From an uncultured Prevotellaceae bacterium (GTDB taxonomy: Bacteria; Bacteroidota; Bacteroidia; Bacteroidales; Bacteroidaceae), in NCBI GenBank assembly GCA_946405805.1, contig CAMJIL010000008.1:1-63978 (forward strand): a stretch of DNA of 63,978 nucleotides. Reading direction: 5' to 3'. The position numbers and the translations under genes are program-made. A model generated the notes under the pieces. The model ran no database searches and was not told the origin of the DNA. It saw nothing but the letters and a program-made list of their open reading frames with translations. Positions 9,213-19,239 of the stretch are shown here, one piece after another. Position 1 is the stretch's first letter; every line of letters starts with the position of its first letter.

Positions 9213-11423
9213 ATGAAAATCAAAAACTATTTCTTGACTCTGATAGCAGTGAGTACTGTTTCTGTCTCTTTCCTCGCCTCATGTACGAAAGAGCCAGATG
9301 AGTCAAACCTATATACGTTTACAGGTCAGACAATATGGGACTATGTTCAGGAAGACCCATCGTTGACGGCATTCTGCGCTATCCTGCAGACATCAGGATA
9401 TAGCAATAATATGTCTTCATATGGTCATTATACCTGTTTTGCCCCAAATAATGACGGCGTGAAATTGTATCTTGATTCATTATATAATGATGAGGAGTGT
9501 ATCAAGATGAAACGTGCACCACATAATGGCATCCAGGAAGTCGCTGGCTTCACTGACATGGATGTTATGGAGCAGGTAAAGTACCTTGGTGACAGTATCG
9601 CTAAGGATATTGCCAGATATCATCTTTCAAATCTAATTTATCGTGTGGTAGAATTGGATGGTAGTAACGTTTCATGGACTACGATGCTCGGTCGTACCAT
9701 CGATGTTTCTGTCTTCGCAAATGGACCTTATACGGGACTTGCTTCTTTGAACGGTGTATCTGCTATAACAAAACCAGATAACGAAGTATCTAATGGCGTG
9801 GTTCAGATTATTAATAGGGCAATGCCACATCCGGCACTTCGTATTCCGGAGGTGTTGGGAAGACAAGCAGGCTTCACAATCTTTACACGAGCTCTGGAGG
9901 AAACAGGTCTCGACGAGGTGCTGAAAGAAGAGTATCGCGTTGATCAGTATGGTAACCCAGTCACATATTACATGCCTGATGGTACCCACTCTGATGCTGT
10001 GGCACACGGATTGAATTCTCTATACTATCCAAGAGAGTGTAAGAAGATGTTCACACTATTTGCAGAGTCAGATGAAGTATTTGCTGCTGCAGGAATCAAT
10101 TCTTTCGAGGACCTTGTGAAGTACTGTAATGATACATATAAGAATGCTGCAGTATGGTATGATTACCTTAATGATAATGGTATATCAGTCAGCACAGGCT
10201 CTGACTATACCAATGAGTTTAATACTCTTCACATGTTCGTAGCATATCATATTCTGAAAGCTGGAATGGCTGTGGATCGTATAGTATATGAATACTCACT
10301 TTCTAACGAAAACTGGAACTATGCATTCGGTTATGAGCCCCAGGATTACTTTGAGACATTGTTGCCTCATACACTGATGAAGTTCTGGGAACTGGATCCT
10401 AAGGTAAAACGTGACCTGCGTATCAATCGATACATCATGAATAATACTTTGACCGATCAGCTTGCATGTTTCGGTTCTGATGCTATGCATACAGAGATAT
10501 TCCCTGGCGTAAAGGTACTGCGCTCAGGTAGTGTTTCATCTCTCAATGGTTATATACATCGTATTGACAAGCCATTGGTATATAATCAAAATGCTGCGAA
10601 TGCTCTTGTAGAACGATTGAGATTCGATACTTCTACATTCCTGACAGAACTTATCAATAACGGCATACGTTTCGCTACTCCTGCAGAGGTAAGTTCAATG
10701 AATGGTGGCGGTAACGGAAACCGTGTGGCATTCCCATTGGATTTCTTTGATAATATTCACTGCTACAATAGTGGTACTGTATTGCGTTTCTGCGTACAGG
10801 GTGCATGGCGTGCACACGAGTCTGACCAGATGCAGGGATGGGGTTCTTACGACTTTGCAGTCAAACTGCCTCCCGTTCCTAAGACAGACCAGTACGAGAT
10901 ACGTATCTTCTATCCTCCTATGGCACGTGGTGGACTGATGCAGTTCTACATTGGTGAGAACACATACGAATTGAATAAGATGAAGAACATCGGTCTTCCA
11001 TTCGATGCACGTCTCAACCCAATGACAGAGCCTACTATCGGTTGGACATTGTCAACTGATGAGGATGACTATGGCGTGCAGACCGATAAGGATATGCGCA
11101 TACGTGGATATATGCGTGGACCTGCTTCTTTCTCACGTGGTACATTGAACACCTATCAAGACAAATTGGTATATGAAGAGGATCTTGAGCATGCAAAGAA
11201 TATGGCAGGTGGTACCAGCACACGTACTGAACAGGGATATGGTACTATGATGGTGCGTCATATTGTTACTACTCAGACACTGAAACAGGGTTCGTCATAT
11301 TGGTTCAGAATTAAGAACCTCATCACCGATGACCTTGACCTCGGTTGGTCTTTTGACTTCATCGAGATAGTGCCAAAACTGCAAGTTGTTGATAATACGA
11401 ATTATACAGAAGATTGGTATTAA
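9213..11423 (+). CDS. Fasciclin (FAS1) domain surface lipoprotein
   Basis: A 736-residue lipoprotein (Cys24, then TKEPDE, a good surface-export signal). A first FAS1 domain (about 35-215) has YTCFAPNNDGVKLYLD and a second (about 220-430) has FTLFAESDEVFAAAG and FVAYHILKAG. The last 250 residues form a beta-rich region ending near DLGWSFDFIEIVP, possibly a ligand-binding sandwich. It follows SusD by 27 bases and precedes a shorter FAS1 lipoprotein. An accessory binding protein of the SusCD complex is the likely role, inferred from context. Confidence 0.82.
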   Translation: MKIKNYFLTLIAVSTVSVSFLASCTKEPDESNLYTFTGQTIWDYVQEDPSLTAFCAILQTSGYSNNMSSYGHYTCFAPNNDGVKLYLDSLYNDEECIKMKRAPHNGIQEVAGFTDMDVMEQVKYLGDSIAKDIARYHLSNLIYRVVELDGSNVSWTTMLGRTIDVSVFANGPYTGLASLNGVSAITKPDNEVSNGVVQIINRAMPHPALRIPEVLGRQAGFTIFTRALEETGLDEVLKEEYRVDQYGNPVTYYMPDGTHSDAVAHGLNSLYYPRECKKMFTLFAESDEVFAAAGINSFEDLVKYCNDTYKNAAVWYDYLNDNGISVSTGSDYTNEFNTLHMFVAYHILKAGMAVDRIVYEYSLSNENWNYAFGYEPQDYFETLLPHTLMKFWELDPKVKRDLRINRYIMNNTLTDQLACFGSDAMHTEIFPGVKVLRSGSVSSLNGYIHRIDKPLVYNQNAANALVERLRFDTSTFLTELINNGIRFATPAEVSSMNGGGNGNRVAFPLDFFDNIHCYNSGTVLRFCVQGAWRAHESDQMQGWGSYDFAVKLPPVPKTDQYEIRIFYPPMARGGLMQFYIGENTYELNKMKNIGLPFDARLNPMTEPTIGWTLSTDEDDYGVQTDKDMRIRGYMRGPASFSRGTLNTYQDKLVYEEDLEHAKNMAGGTSTRTEQGYGTMMVRHIVTTQTLKQGSSYWFRIKNLITDDLDLGWSFDFIEIVPKLQVVDNTNYTEDWY

Positions 11424-11459
11424 TTCGAATAAAAGTTGAATATTAATAGTTGATTCGAC

Positions 11460-13274
11460 ATGATATACAAAATAAAAAATAAGTGTAAAAGCACGCGTTT
11501 CACTCGTCGCGTCTCACTGTCCTCTTTCCTTGCAGTAGCATTGCTGGCTGTATCTTGTTCAGACCGCAGCGATTACAATACTGTTCCGGAAAGTCAGTTG
11601 ACAAGTGGCACCTCATTGTGGCAGAATATTGTCAGCAATGGTTCATTGAATGATTTTGCTACCCTTGTACAGAAATCAGGTTTGGACATAAACCTGAAAG
11701 GGGCAAACTATTACACAGTTATGGCACCATTGGATGGTACTTATGATATGCAGCAGTTTTTAACTGCCGATAGCGCAAAGGCTACTGAGCAGTTTGTAAA
11801 ACAACACATCGCAAATTACAGTACTGTTATTTCTGGTGACCAGACTTATATACTTCGTACCCAGAACGGAAAAATACATTATGTAAATTCCCAGGGAGTT
11901 ACTGATGCGGAGGGTAATGATTATGTTAACTTCGCTTTGACTAATGCTCCCGCAAGTAATGGTATTCTTCATGTCTTGAAAGGGCAGCTACCATGGCATC
12001 CTAACGTATATGAATATACTGACAGTGCAGAAAACTGTGATTCGTTCAGAGTCTATGTAAAGAAGTATGAAACTTCGTATGTTGATGTAGCAAACTCTGT
12101 ACCAGGACCTCCTGATGTCAACGGCAAGATAACATACCTTGACTCTACCGTAGTATATACCAATTCATATTATGACAGGTTGTTTATGAGAGCGGATGTG
12201 GAGGATAGTATATATACTATGGTGTATCTGACAAACAATGCTTGGAAATCAGCGGCGGCAAAAATGCAGCCTGAATTTAAATATATTGCAACCTATAAGT
12301 ATAATGACTGGGCAAATATTGAAGCTTCAAAGAAAACAGCTGTAAATGGTTCGATGCCTGCTGATGTAGCTATGAAGGAGTTGACTGTGGATGCAGAATT
12401 ATACAATGACTCTGTGTATAAGTATCGCATGACCAACCGTCTCTCATTCTCAATGAAACACCCAAATAACAAGAAGTGGCTTGACCCTGACAGAACTGTT
12501 ACGATAGAAGATGATGATACTATCGTTACTACTAATAATATGAGAATCCCTGGAGGTGCAGTGGCTATTCAGCATTATGGTGTTAATATTGACGGAAATA
12601 AGGTTAAGAACCTCAGTAATGGATATGCTCGTGTTATCGACGAGCTCGGGTTCAAGTCTTGGGATACATACAAACCAACTCTTGTGTATAATACACGAAG
12701 AGATATTCCATACTACCATCCAACAAATAGTACCTTAACTACTACGGTTCTTTTAAATGCTGGAGAGCCTATCTTGTGGAGTGACCTGATAGGTGCTGGT
12801 AAGCCTTTTATTAACAAAGTCGTAATACCTGAATTGTATGACAAGCGTTTTGATTCAGACCTGCGATTTGTAAGTATAAATCCAAACTCAACAACAAATT
12901 CCAGTTTCTGCGTAGCACTTAAAAATGTGCTTGCTACAACCTATAGGGTTATTATGGTGACAGCACCACCATTGTCTGATCCGGAATTTGTTGGTCCTAA
13001 GAAACAGAAGTTCTCATTCTGGATTGACTATTTTGACGGCACAGATCAGAAGGTTGATGTTCTTACTCCTGATAAGTCGGAGGTGCAGTCTAACAATTTC
13101 TCTTATTTTGATCTCGGATATGTTACATTCCCTATAAGCTATTATGGAATTGATGCATATCCAACATTGAGAGTGCAGTGTACAAACAAATCTGACCCAG
13201 AGTATGAGTCGGTTATAAACCTTGCAGGTGTTATCCTTATTCCAAAGGAAGCCGTGGATTTCTATGGAGAATAA
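11460..13274 (+). CDS. Fasciclin-like surface lipoprotein, short
   Basis: A 604-residue lipoprotein with a long basic N-region and a lipobox ending at Cys33 (AVSC-SDRSD). The N-terminal 170 residues resemble one FAS1 domain (LNDFATLVQKSGLD, YYTVMAPLDGTYDMQQF, then VKQHIANYST). The remaining 430 residues are beta-rich and unrecognised. It sits between SusCD pair 1 plus its FAS1 partner and the second SusC. The FAS1 assignment is weaker than for the two longer relatives. Confidence 0.72.
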   Translation: MIYKIKNKCKSTRFTRRVSLSSFLAVALLAVSCSDRSDYNTVPESQLTSGTSLWQNIVSNGSLNDFATLVQKSGLDINLKGANYYTVMAPLDGTYDMQQFLTADSAKATEQFVKQHIANYSTVISGDQTYILRTQNGKIHYVNSQGVTDAEGNDYVNFALTNAPASNGILHVLKGQLPWHPNVYEYTDSAENCDSFRVYVKKYETSYVDVANSVPGPPDVNGKITYLDSTVVYTNSYYDRLFMRADVEDSIYTMVYLTNNAWKSAAAKMQPEFKYIATYKYNDWANIEASKKTAVNGSMPADVAMKELTVDAELYNDSVYKYRMTNRLSFSMKHPNNKKWLDPDRTVTIEDDDTIVTTNNMRIPGGAVAIQHYGVNIDGNKVKNLSNGYARVIDELGFKSWDTYKPTLVYNTRRDIPYYHPTNSTLTTTVLLNAGEPILWSDLIGAGKPFINKVVIPELYDKRFDSDLRFVSINPNSTTNSSFCVALKNVLATTYRVIMVTAPPLSDPEFVGPKKQKFSFWIDYFDGTDQKVDVLTPDKSEVQSNNFSYFDLGYVTFPISYYGIDAYPTLRVQCTNKSDPEYESVINLAGVILIPKEAVDFYGE

Positions 13275-13296
13275 TAATGTAATTCTGTAAATCATT

Positions 13297-16200
13297 ATGA
13301 TGGATACTATATATAATATATTAACACGTCAGAGTCTCAGACTCTCACTGTTTGCCTTAGTGCTGACATGTAACACTGCCGCTTTTGCCCAAGATGACCC
13401 TGAGGATGAAGAGGTGGAGGCTATCAAGGCACCTAAGAGAAAAGCTGTTGTGGATAAGAATACCTTGATAACCATTCAAGGTGTTGTTACCGACAAGGTA
13501 TCACAGAAACCCGTTGCCGGTGTGCGCGTTCAAACTCTTCAGGATGAGCGCTATACTGGAATGACTAATGCCGAGGGTAAGTTTGTAATGAAGGTTCCTA
13601 ACTTTGCTACATCGCTTTATTTCCAGGCTCCACGTTATTCCGCTCAACAGGTGGCAATAGTAAGTAACGATTCAACACAGGTGATAAATGTTCAGCTGTA
13701 TAGCGATGCATTCTCTCCAATGTATGAGAATGGAAATTCTTATACCGCAAAGAATAGCTTTAAAGCACATGGAAACTATGTCACTATAGATGATGAGATT
13801 CAAAACAATCTCGGTGCTGACATTCGTTCTATTGCACGTTCAGGAAATTCGGCAATGGGTAACGTGATGTTCATACGTGGTTTGAACTCACTCAATGCTA
13901 ATGCACAGCCATTGATAATCGTGGATGGAGTAGAGTTTGACATGCAACGTGACCGTGAAGCACTTCATCAGGGTAATGTGTTTAATATGCTCTCTACGTT
14001 GTCACCAGAGGATATAGATAAGGTGGAGGTTCTGAAGAATGCTACTGCCCTCTACGGTGCACGAGGTGCTAATGGTGTCGTTGTAATTACTACAAAGCGC
14101 GGACAGTCAATGGCAACACGTATAGATGCTAAGATTTCTGCAGGTGTTACACTACAGCCAAAGCAGCACACAATGATGAATGCAAATCAGTACCGAAGCT
14201 ATGCTGTAGAACAACTGGGAACAATCGGTGACCTGGAATTGAGAAACAATACTGACTTGTCATTTAAGTTCCTGCGTGATAATCCTAATGATTACTATTA
14301 TCACACATACCATAATAATACCGACTGGACAGATTTTGTATATCGCACTGCGATGACACAGAATTATAGCATCAATGTACAGGGTGGTGATGATATAGGT
14401 ATGTACAACCTCTCTGTAGGCTATGTTAACTCAAAAACCACTATTAAGGAATCTTCATTTGACCGTATCAACGTTCGCTTCAATACGGATATCAATATAC
14501 TTGAGAACCTGAAGACGAAGATTGATATGTCATTCTCACGTACAAATAACTACGTTTATGATGATGGTATTCCTGCAAATCTTGCTGGTGGTACTATAAC
14601 TTCTCCGGGATTCCTTTCATGGATTAAAAGCCCAATGATTTATCCATACCAGTACAATGCTTATGTAAATGGTTTTACATCATTGTTATATGGTGCAGAC
14701 GATATTTTCAGTCAGGTGAGTGATAAATACTCTTTGGCAAACCCATTGTCTCTATTCGAGAAGGGTGAGGGTGACAATAAGAATAAGGTAGAGAATACCT
14801 TCTTCAATGTTGCTGTAATGCCTACATACGAGTTCAACAATCACTGGAAGGCTACAACACACTTCAGTTATTACTTGAATCGTAACTCACAGCGTTACTA
14901 TCGTCCATACGAAGGAATGCCTTCATACACAATCGCTAACCTGGGTACTGTAACTGCAATGACAGCATCTCTCTTTGCAAAGGAGACAAATGTCATCAGT
15001 AATACTCATGTAGATTGGAATCAAAAGTTTGGTGCTCATGACGTTGCTGCAACGGCAGGATTCCGTTACAACTTCTTCTCATACGACGGTAACGACTTGG
15101 AAACACAATTTACCAATAAGACAGGTAATGACAAGAATCCATATCTTGATGCCGGTGCTGCTAACTATCCTATGGTAACAGGTGCTAATGACACTTGGAA
15201 GCAAATGCAGTGGTACATCAGTGGCGATTATAATTATGCTACAAAATATTATGCAACGGTATCTCTTTTGGCAGAAGGTAACAGTCGCTTTGGTAAGAAT
15301 ACAAATACCGGTGGTATAAAATTCTTTGGTGTTAGATGTGCCATCTTCCCTTCTATTCAACTCGGTTGGGTGATGACAAATGAAAATTGGTTCCCAAAGA
15401 CCAAGGCTTTGAATTACTTGAAACTGACTGCAGGCTTTGATGTCAGCGGTAATGATGATATATCTAACTACGCTGCAAGAACTTCGTTCAATTCTGTTAG
15501 ATTTAATTACAACGCTATCGGTATGCAGTTGACAAATATCGGTAATGATGAGGTGAAGTGGGAGACGACACAAAAGTGGAACTATGGTGTGACAGCAAAC
15601 TTCTTGGATAATCGTCTGGGATTCAACTTCACATACTTCATGCATAAGACACTTGACCTGTTGGCACTGAAGACCTTCGACCACCCTGTTGCTGGTATTA
15701 ATAACTATTGGGTGAATGACGGAACTCTTATCAACAAGGGTTTTGAAATTGGAGTAAATGGTAAGCCTGTCGTTACAAAGGATTGGAATCTTGAGGCTGG
15801 CGTGACTATTGCTCATTATAAGAATAAGGTGACAAAGCTTGCTAACGGTAGCTATACTACCTCTGTATATGGTGATAACAATATCATTACACAGGTTGGT
15901 AGCCCTGCAGCACAGTTCTACGGCTATAAGACAGTTGGTGTGTTCTCTACTGACGCAGATGCTAAGGCTGCCGGTAATGGTACTTATCTAAAGTATAAGG
16001 ATGCATCAGGTGCTGATAATTACTTCACAGCTGGTGACATGCATTTTGTTGACCAGAATAAGGATGGTTATATTGATGAAAAGGATAAGGTGGTTCTCGG
16101 TGATCCCAATCCTGATATCTATGGTAACATCTATGCTACACTGAAGTGGAAGCGCTTCTCTCTCAATATGGGCTTCTACTACTGCTTGGGCAATGATGTG

Positions 16201-16608
16201 TATAACTATTCAAAGTCTGTTCTCAACAGCGGTTCAACACTTTACAATCAGCAGGTTGCTGAAGTAGGTCGCTGGCGTTATGAAGGACAGCAGACCAATA
16301 TACCGCAGGCAGCATTTGGTGACCCTAAGGGAAATAACCGCTTCTCTGATCGCTGGATAGAAGATGGCTCGTATATTCGTCTCAAGACTCTGTCTATTAC
16401 GTACCAGATTCCTATACCGGAATCATGGCAGACATGGCTGCAGGGACTTTCTGTATGGGGAGAAGCTCATAACCTCTTTACCATTACTAAGTACACTGGT
16501 CTGGATCCTGAGTTTAGCGCTGGTAATAGCATTTATTATCAAGGTGTTGACCGTGGTAGCCTCGCTCAGTCACGTGCTTTCACGATTGGTCTTAAGATTA
16601 ACCTCTAA
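13297..16608 (+). CDS. SusC/RagA family TonB-linked outer-membrane transporter 2
   Basis: A 1103-residue second SusC. A signal peptide is followed by an acidic stretch (DDPEDEEVE), then the carboxypeptidase-D-like domain (about 50-135, TIQGVVTDKVSQKPVAGVRV), a plug with ATALYGARGANGVVVITTKR (about 248-270) and the barrel. It diverges clearly from SusC 1, so it is not a recent duplicate. It begins 22 bases after the third fasciclin-type gene and is followed 13 bases later by its SusD. The two pairs probably act in one uptake system or on related ligands. Confidence 0.96.
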   Translation: MMDTIYNILTRQSLRLSLFALVLTCNTAAFAQDDPEDEEVEAIKAPKRKAVVDKNTLITIQGVVTDKVSQKPVAGVRVQTLQDERYTGMTNAEGKFVMKVPNFATSLYFQAPRYSAQQVAIVSNDSTQVINVQLYSDAFSPMYENGNSYTAKNSFKAHGNYVTIDDEIQNNLGADIRSIARSGNSAMGNVMFIRGLNSLNANAQPLIIVDGVEFDMQRDREALHQGNVFNMLSTLSPEDIDKVEVLKNATALYGARGANGVVVITTKRGQSMATRIDAKISAGVTLQPKQHTMMNANQYRSYAVEQLGTIGDLELRNNTDLSFKFLRDNPNDYYYHTYHNNTDWTDFVYRTAMTQNYSINVQGGDDIGMYNLSVGYVNSKTTIKESSFDRINVRFNTDINILENLKTKIDMSFSRTNNYVYDDGIPANLAGGTITSPGFLSWIKSPMIYPYQYNAYVNGFTSLLYGADDIFSQVSDKYSLANPLSLFEKGEGDNKNKVENTFFNVAVMPTYEFNNHWKATTHFSYYLNRNSQRYYRPYEGMPSYTIANLGTVTAMTASLFAKETNVISNTHVDWNQKFGAHDVAATAGFRYNFFSYDGNDLETQFTNKTGNDKNPYLDAGAANYPMVTGANDTWKQMQWYISGDYNYATKYYATVSLLAEGNSRFGKNTNTGGIKFFGVRCAIFPSIQLGWVMTNENWFPKTKALNYLKLTAGFDVSGNDDISNYAARTSFNSVRFNYNAIGMQLTNIGNDEVKWETTQKWNYGVTANFLDNRLGFNFTYFMHKTLDLLALKTFDHPVAGINNYWVNDGTLINKGFEIGVNGKPVVTKDWNLEAGVTIAHYKNKVTKLANGSYTTSVYGDNNIITQVGSPAAQFYGYKTVGVFSTDADAKAAGNGTYLKYKDASGADNYFTAGDMHFVDQNKDGYIDEKDKVVLGDPNPDIYGNIYATLKWKRFSLNMGFYYCLGNDVYNYSKSVLNSGSTLYNQQVAEVGRWRYEGQQTNIPQAAFGDPKGNNRFSDRWIEDGSYIRLKTLSITYQIPIPESWQTWLQGLSVWGEAHNLFTITKYTGLDPEFSAGNSIYYQGVDRGSLAQSRAFTIGLKINL

Positions 16609-16621
16609 ATCATACATAACG

Positions 16622-18538
16622 ATGAAGAAGATCACAATATATATATTATGTGCATTGGCTCTGGCAAACGGGCTTGTCTCATGTTCCAAAATGCTTGAAA
16701 CAGACAGTACACGCCAGGTCTTTGACCCAGAACTGAATTCCAAGTCAGATTCTGTATTCTATGCTTTCGGTATCATGCAGGCAATACAGGAGCTTGCTGA
16801 CCAGTATTACTATCAGAATGAGTTGAGAGGTGAACTGGTTACTACTACTGATAAAACAGACGACAACCTGCGTACGTTGGCAAACTATAGTGCTGACACA
16901 AGTAATAAGTATGATAGTATATACAGATATTTTAAGGTAATCAATAACTGTAACTACTATCTCGCACATCGCGATACTGCTCTATATTCTGGTAATGAGA
17001 ATGTAGCAATCAATGAATATGCTGCAGTTCTTGCATTCCGTGCATGGGCTTATCTGCAGGCTGCACGCGTATATGGTAAGATACCATATATCACGGAGCC
17101 GCTGACAACAATCTCTCAGATAAATGGCTCTAACTATGCAGAAAAGTCTCTTGTAGAGATTGCTGCTGCAGAGAGTGCACAACTGGAGGCTATTAAGGGC
17201 AGGTATGGAAGCCTCAACGTACCAACATTCAGAGCAGATGCTGTAGCAGCAGGAACAACAAACTTTGGTACTACCAAGCAGTTCAACCCTGCCACGTGTT
17301 TCGTAGTAATGAATGTGATACTCGGTGAACTGTATCTTGAGATGGGTGAGTACGAGAAAGCAGCTAAGTGCTATTTCGACCATCTTAATGAGAATGCCGG
17401 ATATGTAAGGACTGCATATATAGACCGTGTTGATGAAAGCAAATACCCTGAGGATTATGAGTCAATGACATTAGTAGGCTCGCAAAATAGTGCTTACTTC
17501 GGTGGTGTCGCTGTTTGGGGAAGGAATATTTTTACCAACAGTGCATTGCCTTCTGATGTTATAACCTATATCCCGATGGCTGTTAACTATACACGTGGTA
17601 CTGTAACATCTATTCCTGAAGCATATGGTTATGCTTATTATTCAACGGGAACAGAGTCTGACCTCATAAGGGTACAAAGACCTAACAGCTGTCCTGAGCA
17701 GAAGAATATACAGATTGTACCATCAAAGGAATACATGACAATGGCTGATACCGCTAACTTTTATTATTACAGAAATACAACAGGCGGTATTATTAAAGGT
17801 AAGAACTCTGTTACATATAAGAATATTGGTGATGCTCGTGCAAACCTCGTATATTCTGACCCTGACTCACTTTATACATGGGTAACAAAGCCAAGTAACG
17901 GTAATGTTTATCTGTATCGTCAGGCAACGGTCTGGCTGCACCTCGCTGAGGCTCTGAACCGTATGGGGTATCCTGACCTCGCTTTCGCTATCCTTAAGGA
18001 TGGCTTGCAGGCTAATCTGCAGACTCTCGTAGTTGGTTCATCAATACAGCCTAATGCATATATTTCTCAGAAGTCTATTGACTTGCTAAAGACAAGAATA
18101 CCATTCTTTGCTGATGCTTACATTGAGAAATTTACTAATGAGAGTAATGATGTAAATGCCAATGCAAGGAAAAATATCATTGGTATCCATGCTCACGGAT
18201 GTGGCGTTACTGCTGGTAGTGAGACACCGTATCAGTACGAAAAAATTGTACAGGCAAAGATGGATTATCTTAACAAGAAGTTCGGTCTTGGAGTATCAAC
18301 AATGTCTGATGCTGATAGGATGAATGCTGTAGAAGATCTCCTTTGTGACGAATATGCAATGGAGTTCGCATTTGAAGGCACACGCTTCTCTGACTTACAG
18401 CGTATGGCACGTCATAAGAATGAGAGCGGTATATATGGTGGTAATTTTGGCTCTAGATGGTTCGCAAGCAAACTGGCAGGAAATAATCCTCAGGTAAACC
18501 TTATGGTTCCTGATAACTGGTATCTTCCATATAAATAA
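16622..18538 (+). CDS. SusD/RagB family substrate-binding lipoprotein 2
   Basis: A 638-residue lipoprotein. ATG 16622 gives a clean lipobox signal (Cys21, LVSC-SKM). The frame is open upstream, but those codons overlap the SusC 2 end and do not look like a signal peptide. SusD features are the N-terminal AVLAFRAWAYLQAARVYGKIPY helix region and the C-terminal DEYAMEFAFEGTRFSDLQRM signature. It pairs with the SusC just upstream. Confidence 0.94.
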   Translation: MKKITIYILCALALANGLVSCSKMLETDSTRQVFDPELNSKSDSVFYAFGIMQAIQELADQYYYQNELRGELVTTTDKTDDNLRTLANYSADTSNKYDSIYRYFKVINNCNYYLAHRDTALYSGNENVAINEYAAVLAFRAWAYLQAARVYGKIPYITEPLTTISQINGSNYAEKSLVEIAAAESAQLEAIKGRYGSLNVPTFRADAVAAGTTNFGTTKQFNPATCFVVMNVILGELYLEMGEYEKAAKCYFDHLNENAGYVRTAYIDRVDESKYPEDYESMTLVGSQNSAYFGGVAVWGRNIFTNSALPSDVITYIPMAVNYTRGTVTSIPEAYGYAYYSTGTESDLIRVQRPNSCPEQKNIQIVPSKEYMTMADTANFYYYRNTTGGIIKGKNSVTYKNIGDARANLVYSDPDSLYTWVTKPSNGNVYLYRQATVWLHLAEALNRMGYPDLAFAILKDGLQANLQTLVVGSSIQPNAYISQKSIDLLKTRIPFFADAYIEKFTNESNDVNANARKNIIGIHAHGCGVTAGSETPYQYEKIVQAKMDYLNKKFGLGVSTMSDADRMNAVEDLLCDEYAMEFAFEGTRFSDLQRMARHKNESGIYGGNFGSRWFASKLAGNNPQVNLMVPDNWYLPYK

Positions 18539-18559
18539 AAACATTATACTACAAAGAAT

Positions 18560-19234
18560 ATGAAAAAGATTAATAAATTTCTATTTCTGATGTTCGGGTT
18601 AGGAGTTGCTGCATGTTTCGTAGCATGTGGTTCTGACTCTAATGATTCGTATGAGGAGGATGTAGTAAAGGAAGTGGCTCTGTCTCAGAACACTATTACA
18701 CTGCTTCTCAATGAAGAAGATGGAAGTCTGTCAGCAACTCCAACGGTAGAGGGATATTCTGCTGCAGATATAGTATGGACAAACAGTAACCCTTCTGTTG
18801 CTGAATATGACCCGGTAACAGGAAAAGTGGTAGCAAAGGAAGTAGGTAAAACGACACTCACTGCTCGTCTGAAAGGTCGCTTCGTTGTATCTACATGCTA
18901 CATAACAGTGTCATTCGTAAAGGTTACTGGACTGACTCTTGACAAGTATGAAATTAATATGATGAGATCTGATTCTGACTCTATAGCAGTTACTATTCTT
19001 CCAGAAAATGCCTGCTATAAGAATGTAACATGGACGTCAAGCAATGAGAATGTAGTAAAAGTTGTGGATGGTAAGTTGTGGGCTAATCCAAAACATAATC
19101 CACTTCTCAACTCTGGTACTGCTACGATTACTGCTACGACGGTTGATCAGGGTTTCAAGGCTCAGTGTGTAGTTAATGTAGGACAGTTCTCTGGTATAAA
19201 GTACCCTCAGTATCCAGAAAAACAACAATGGTAA
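18560..19234 (+). CDS. Lipoprotein with bacterial Ig-like (Big2) repeats, copy A
   Basis: A 224-residue lipoprotein (Cys23, then GSDSNDSYEED). Two Big2-like beta-sandwich domains follow (about 45-120 and 125-215), shown by VWTNSNPSVAEYDPVTGKV and TWTSSNENVVKVVDGK with the usual GTATITATT ending. Big2 domains act as spacers or adhesive modules on the surface. It resembles the gene at 20872 in length and layout. It is the first gene of a two-gene cassette repeated further downstream. Confidence 0.8.
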   Translation: MKKINKFLFLMFGLGVAACFVACGSDSNDSYEEDVVKEVALSQNTITLLLNEEDGSLSATPTVEGYSAADIVWTNSNPSVAEYDPVTGKVVAKEVGKTTLTARLKGRFVVSTCYITVSFVKVTGLTLDKYEINMMRSDSDSIAVTILPENACYKNVTWTSSNENVVKVVDGKLWANPKHNPLLNSGTATITATTVDQGFKAQCVVNVGQFSGIKYPQYPEKQQW

Positions 19235-19239
19235 AATAA

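Noticed and set aside
15079..15816. Minus-strand open frame of 245 codons
   Set aside because: It lies fully inside SusC 2, has an unusual composition rich in Cys, His and Ile, and no signal or family match.
16364..16621. Extended start for SusD 2
   Set aside because: It overlaps the end of SusC 2 in another frame; ATG 16622 gives a proper lipoprotein signal.
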